DNA of 25,408 nucleotides. Source: DATIXD01 sp035518875. GTDB taxonomy: Bacteria > Pseudomonadota > Gammaproteobacteria > Methylococcales > Methylococcaceae. Positions within the stretch are counted from its first letter, which is position 1. The number at the start of each line of letters is the position of its first letter. The notes under the pieces were generated by a model. It worked only from the letters and a program-made list of their open reading frames with translations. It had not been told where the DNA came from and did not search any database. Shown here piece after piece: positions 22,418 through 25,408 of the stretch. Made by a program: the position numbers and the translations under genes. The DNA lies in NCBI GenBank assembly GCA_035518875.1, contig DATIXD010000262.1, forward strand, positions 1-25,408, in the 5' to 3' direction.

Positions 22418-23140
22418 ATGAACATGAATGAGGTCTCAGCTCCCATCTGCCAAATTCGTCGTAGCGCCAGGGCCAAGCGGTTGCGCCTGGTGGTCAAGCC
22501 GGGGCTGATTGAGCTGGTGGCACCGCTGTCAGCCTCGGAAGCGCAGGCGCTTGCCTTTTGGACCCGGCATCGGGTTTGGGCCGAGAACAAGGCATGGGAA
22601 ATGAGCGAGCGTGCAGGACGCCTGCACAGGCCGGCGAAATTCGCGGCGAGCGAGACTTTGCCATGGCGGGGCCGTGAGATTCCTTTGGTGATTCGGGAGG
22701 AGGCGGGCAAAAGGGTCTGCGTCTCCATCGACGAAGCGATTCGGATCAATCTGCCGGAAGAGCTGGGAGAAGCCCGTGATGAGGTGGTCAAACGGGCCTT
22801 GTACTTATGGGTGAGACGTTGGTTACGCGAACACGTCGCTTATTTGGCAGAGCGCCATGGGTCGCATTTGGGGCTTCATCCCCGGCAGATTCGTGTCAAG
22901 CAGATGAAAACCCGCTGGGGGAGCTGCGGCCCGGGGAATGATATCAACATCAATTGGCTGTTGGCCTTCGCGCCTGCGTTCGTGCTCGAATATGTGGTCG
23001 TACATGAGCTTTGTCATATCCGCGAGCGCAATCATTCCCCTGCATTCTGGGCTCTCGTGGCGGCGCATTTGTCGGATTACGCGCCGGCGCGCCAATGGTT
23101 GCGTGCACACGGGGCGGACCTGATGCATCGGTTCAGTTAG
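22418..23140 (+). CDS. YgjP-like zinc metallopeptidase domain protein (COG1451, SprT-related)
   Basis: This 240-residue protein shows the UTP pyrophosphatase/metal-dependent hydrolase (YgjP/DUF45) pattern. It begins with IRRSARAKRLRLVVKPGLIELV, then has IRVKQMKTRWGSCGPGNDININW and the catalytic HELCH (in YVVVHELCHIRERNHSPAFW, about 190-209), with the third His in NHSPAFW. The metal site is intact. The E. coli YgjP homologue has been linked to UTP pyrophosphatase activity; whether that holds here is unknown. It lies 21 bases downstream of greB and may be co-transcribed with it. Confidence 0.85.
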   Translation: MNMNEVSAPICQIRRSARAKRLRLVVKPGLIELVAPLSASEAQALAFWTRHRVWAENKAWEMSERAGRLHRPAKFAASETLPWRGREIPLVIREEAGKRVCVSIDEAIRINLPEELGEARDEVVKRALYLWVRRWLREHVAYLAERHGSHLGLHPRQIRVKQMKTRWGSCGPGNDININWLLAFAPAFVLEYVVVHELCHIRERNHSPAFWALVAAHLSDYAPARQWLRAHGADLMHRFS

Positions 23141-23169
23141 ACAGTGGGTGTCATTACCAGAGACTTAAG

Positions 23170-23307
23170 TGGCATTCATCCTCCTGGTTGGCGGTGATCG
23201 CGGTATGCGTGTATTGGTTTAACAAGCGGGATTTGGTTTCAGGGACGTTGCCCTTGATTCGGGAGCAGGCCGTGGCCGGGAAGGTCTTCGATCTGGCGGA
23301 GTTTTGA
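23170..23307 (+). pseudogene. Truncated N-terminal remnant of a TlpA/ScsD-like disulfide oxidoreductase
   Basis: One reading frame between the YgjP-like gene and the quinone reductase gene encodes a hydrophobic helix (WLAVIAVCVYWF), then NKRDLVSGTLPLIR and the stretch GKVFDLAEF, and stops at TGA (23305-23307). I recognise this as the start of membrane-anchored thioredoxin-like oxidoreductases, in which RDLxSG...FxLxx is followed by the fold with WCxxC. The thioredoxin domain is missing, and no good start codon with ribosome binding site is present. This looks like a gene whose body was deleted. A short functional peptide is unlikely. Confidence 0.5.
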
Positions 23308-23345
23308 AGCATCCCTGGCGGGCCCTCGGAACAGGAATAAATACT

Positions 23346-24338
23346 ATGTTGCCATCCATGATGACCGCAATTGAGATCGCCGGCTTTGGCGCGCCGGAAA
23401 TGCTGAGGCCCTGTCAACGGCCCGTACCGGCACCGGCTGCAGGTGAAGTGCTGATCAAGGTGGCCGCCGCCGGCGTGAATCGCCCCGACGTGATGCAGCG
23501 CCAAGGGTTTTACCCGCCGCCGCCGGGCGCTTCCGATATTCCGGGTCTGGAAGTGGCCGGCGAAGTCGTGGCCATCGGGGAAGGCGTGTCGGAGCCGAAG
23601 TCGGGCGCTTCGGTTTGCGCTTTGGTCGCCGGCGGCGGCTATGCAGAATACTGCCTCGCACAGGCATCGCTGTGCTTGCCCATTCCGAAGGGCTTCGATC
23701 CAATCTGGGCGGCGGCTTTGCCGGAAGCTTTATTTACCGTCTGGAGCAATGTGTTCCAGCGTGGCCGTCTTCGGCCCGGTGAACGCCTGTTGGTACATGG
23801 CGGCGGCAGCGGCATCGGCACGACGGCCATTCAGTTGGCACGTGCATTCGGCGCGTCGGTTTTCACTACCGCAGGTACTGAGGAGAAATGTCGGGTATGC
23901 GAGGAACTGGGTGCGGTCGCGATCAACTACCGGCAACAGGATTTCGTGGAGGCGATCAAAACACATACGGGAGGGGAGGGTGTCGATCTCATTCTGGACA
24001 TCGTCGGCGGCGACTATCTCCAGCGCAATCTCTCCTGCCTGGCCGTCGACGGACGCTTGGTCCAAATCGCCTTGCAAAACGGCCTCAAAACCGAAATCAA
24101 TTTGCTGCCCGTTATGCTAAAAAGGTTAACCATTACGGGTTCGACCCTGCGTCCGCGCAGCGTCATGGAAAAGGCGGCGATTGCAGGCGCGTTAAGGACG
24201 AAAGTGTGGCCGCTGCTGGAGGATGGGCGTGTCAGGCCGATTATCCATGCCGTCTTTTCGCTGGCAGACGCCGTGAAGGCTCATCGACTGATGGAAAGTA
24301 GCGGGCATATCGGCAAAATCGTACTGAGGGTGGCTTAG
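23346..24338 (+). CDS. NAD(P)H quinone oxidoreductase, PIG3/zeta-crystallin type
   Basis: This 330-residue protein of the zinc-independent medium-chain dehydrogenase family has VAAAGVNRPDVMQRQGFYPP (about 38-57) and IPGLEVAGEVVAIGEG (about 65-80). The cofactor-binding LVHGGGSGIGTTAIQLARAF lies at about 147-166 and the C-terminal HIGKIVLRV closes the protein. Such enzymes reduce quinones with NADPH. The chosen start is ATG 23346 with AGGAAT about ten bases upstream; ATG 23358 and 23361 and a TTG at 23304 are less likely. It ends one base before the Sel1 gene start and is probably co-transcribed with it. Confidence 0.9.
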   Translation: MLPSMMTAIEIAGFGAPEMLRPCQRPVPAPAAGEVLIKVAAAGVNRPDVMQRQGFYPPPPGASDIPGLEVAGEVVAIGEGVSEPKSGASVCALVAGGGYAEYCLAQASLCLPIPKGFDPIWAAALPEALFTVWSNVFQRGRLRPGERLLVHGGGSGIGTTAIQLARAFGASVFTTAGTEEKCRVCEELGAVAINYRQQDFVEAIKTHTGGEGVDLILDIVGGDYLQRNLSCLAVDGRLVQIALQNGLKTEINLLPVMLKRLTITGSTLRPRSVMEKAAIAGALRTKVWPLLEDGRVRPIIHAVFSLADAVKAHRLMESSGHIGKIVLRVA

Positions 24339-24339
24339 T

Positions 24340-25104
24340 GTGGCGGTGCTGAGTAGGTATATCGGGTTCGGGGCCTTGCTGTTGGCGGTGTTGCCGGTCC
24401 ATGCTGACCTCGAAGCGGGCGTGGAAGCGGTCGCACGGCGCGATTTCGTTGCCGCACTCAAGGAATTTAAGCCCCTGGCCGAGCGGGGCGATGTCGCCGC
24501 GCAGGTCAATTTGGGTAATCTGTATATGAAGGGGCTCGGGGTACGGCAGAATTATGACGAGGCTGCGCGCTGGTACCGCAACGCTGCTGAGCAGAATGAA
24601 CCGATGGCCCAAAGTAAGCTCGGCATCCTGTATTACTATGGTCTTGGCGTGGCTCAGGATTATGCGGAGGCCGGCCGATGGTTCCTCAAGGCGGCAGGGC
24701 ATGGTGACGCTGGGGCGCAGACCGCGCTCGGATCGCTGTATGCCTTGGGGGAAGGTTTGCCCCGTGATTACGTGCAGGCTTATTACTGGTATAGCCTTGC
24801 GGCGGAACAGGGCAACCCGGACGCCTTGACCGGACGCTCCAGCATCGTCGATGAAATGACGCCTGGACAGCTGGACGAAGCCCTGCGCCTGCTGAGCGCG
24901 GTGCGACAACAAACGGCCAAGGCGGAAGAACGGGCGCTTGATCTCATCGGGTCAGGCCCTACGCCTAGGGCAGGGAAACCACCCACCAACGTCGAAACAC
25001 TCAGATCGGTTCCGGCCGTCAACAAGAAAACGAGCCGTCCGAAGAAGCGCGATCAAAAGCCAAACGCGAAGCATCCGGATGATCGAAAGAAAAAACAGAG
25101 CTGA
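24340..25104 (+). CDS. Sel1-repeat (SLR) secreted protein
   Basis: This 254-residue protein has a signal peptide (about 1-22, hydrophobic GALLLAVLPVHA then cleavage near ADLE) and at least three Sel1-like 36-residue repeats (about 51-158). These show the typical AQxxLGxLYxxGxGVxxDYxEAxxWYxxAA pattern. The tail (about 205-254) is very basic and rich in Lys, Arg and Pro, probably disordered. Sel1 proteins are protein-protein interaction scaffolds; the basic tail suggests contact with an anionic partner, which is inference. The start is GTG 24340, which immediately follows the quinone reductase stop; GAGGGTGG serves as ribosome binding site. Confidence 0.88.
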   Translation: MAVLSRYIGFGALLLAVLPVHADLEAGVEAVARRDFVAALKEFKPLAERGDVAAQVNLGNLYMKGLGVRQNYDEAARWYRNAAEQNEPMAQSKLGILYYYGLGVAQDYAEAGRWFLKAAGHGDAGAQTALGSLYALGEGLPRDYVQAYYWYSLAAEQGNPDALTGRSSIVDEMTPGQLDEALRLLSAVRQQTAKAEERALDLIGSGPTPRAGKPPTNVETLRSVPAVNKKTSRPKKRDQKPNAKHPDDRKKKQS

Positions 25105-25408
25105 GGATAAAGCTCATGGGATAGGACGATGAGCGAAACGGGTGCGGGCAATATGGCGAAAACGAAACTGAAGCACGCCATCCCCAGTGGTGAAAAAAAC
25201 ATCCGTCGTTCGATTTAACAGAGAGGCAGTCCTCACCAAGCATCTTCGCCTTGGCGTCCAAGTCGCTCAGGCTATCGACAAACCTCTCTCAAACGGACGA
25301 CCAAGGTCGAGTAACTGACCGCCTTGAAAGGGCTTTGGCGATAACGTGCGGATGCTCACAGTTCATTTCAGTGCCATTCGGCGTTCTTCCTCGAGCTTAT
25401 GAAGGTCG
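25105..25408. other. Right-end region without a clear gene
   Basis: These 304 bases contain no confident gene. A plus-strand frame at 25129-25218 would give 29 residues (MSETGAGNMAKTKLKHAIPS...) behind a weak site. On the minus strand a frame entering from the right edge reads DLHKLEEERRMALK and stops at 25363-25365, so it may be the C-terminus of a gene beyond the window. I see no convincing terminator for the Sel1 gene. Confidence 0.35.

Noticed and set aside
1..25408. CRISPR array or insertion sequence
   Set aside because: No regularly spaced direct repeats, no transposase reading frames and no terminal inverted repeats with target duplications were seen.

Overview
The window reads as chromosome of a GC-rich gammaproteobacterium. 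The evidence is the order csrA then tRNA-Ser(GCU), the rpsP-rimM-trmD-rplS ribosomal operon, greB, xerD, lpxA/lpxB, a DUF2897 micro-protein and a surface-adhesin-E-type secreted protein. The pairing of lpxA/lpxB with gnnA/gnnB-type genes and a CruF-like carotenoid protein would fit a methanotroph-like (Methylococcales) or acidithiobacillus-like lineage, but that placement is inference. There are no rRNA genes, insertion sequences, CRISPR arrays or phage genes.

Left third (1-7936). A minus-strand operon encodes a small lipoprotein, a DUF2760 membrane protein and a stand-alone Hsp70-type ATPase; the last two overlap by four bases (GTGA). Upstream lies a second minus-strand pair: a four-helix membrane protein followed, with an 8-base overlap, by a protein with a long charged coiled coil and a possible SPFH-like N-terminal part. 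On the opposite strand, facing away, are a 47-residue DUF2897 membrane peptide and a HerA-type ATPase with intact Walker motifs but no NurA-type nuclease beside it. None of these neighbourhoods has an assigned function that I know of.

Middle (8130-14229). This holds a flavin reductase-like protein, a carotenoid-synthesis (CruF/DUF422) membrane protein, a secreted adhesin-E-like protein and, on the minus strand, a FemAB/GNAT-like protein. Then come csrA with its own promoter, tRNA-Ser(GCU) and the rpsP-rimM-trmD-rplS operon, which has a good promoter and a clear intrinsic terminator.

Right third (14251-25408). ogt-xerD-lpxA-gnnA-gnnB-lpxB form one tightly packed run. The two genes between lpxA and lpxB are a Gfo/Idh dehydrogenase and a DegT-type PLP aminotransferase. 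These are the two activities that make UDP-GlcNAc3N, so this is a predicted cassette for lipid A with amide-linked chains at the 3-positions. It is the most informative system in the window. A convergent EAL-CBS-GGDEF protein follows, its stop codon overlapping that of lpxB. Last come greB, a YgjP-like metallopeptidase, a truncated remnant of a TlpA-like disulfide oxidoreductase, an NAD(P)H quinone oxidoreductase and a Sel1-repeat periplasmic protein.
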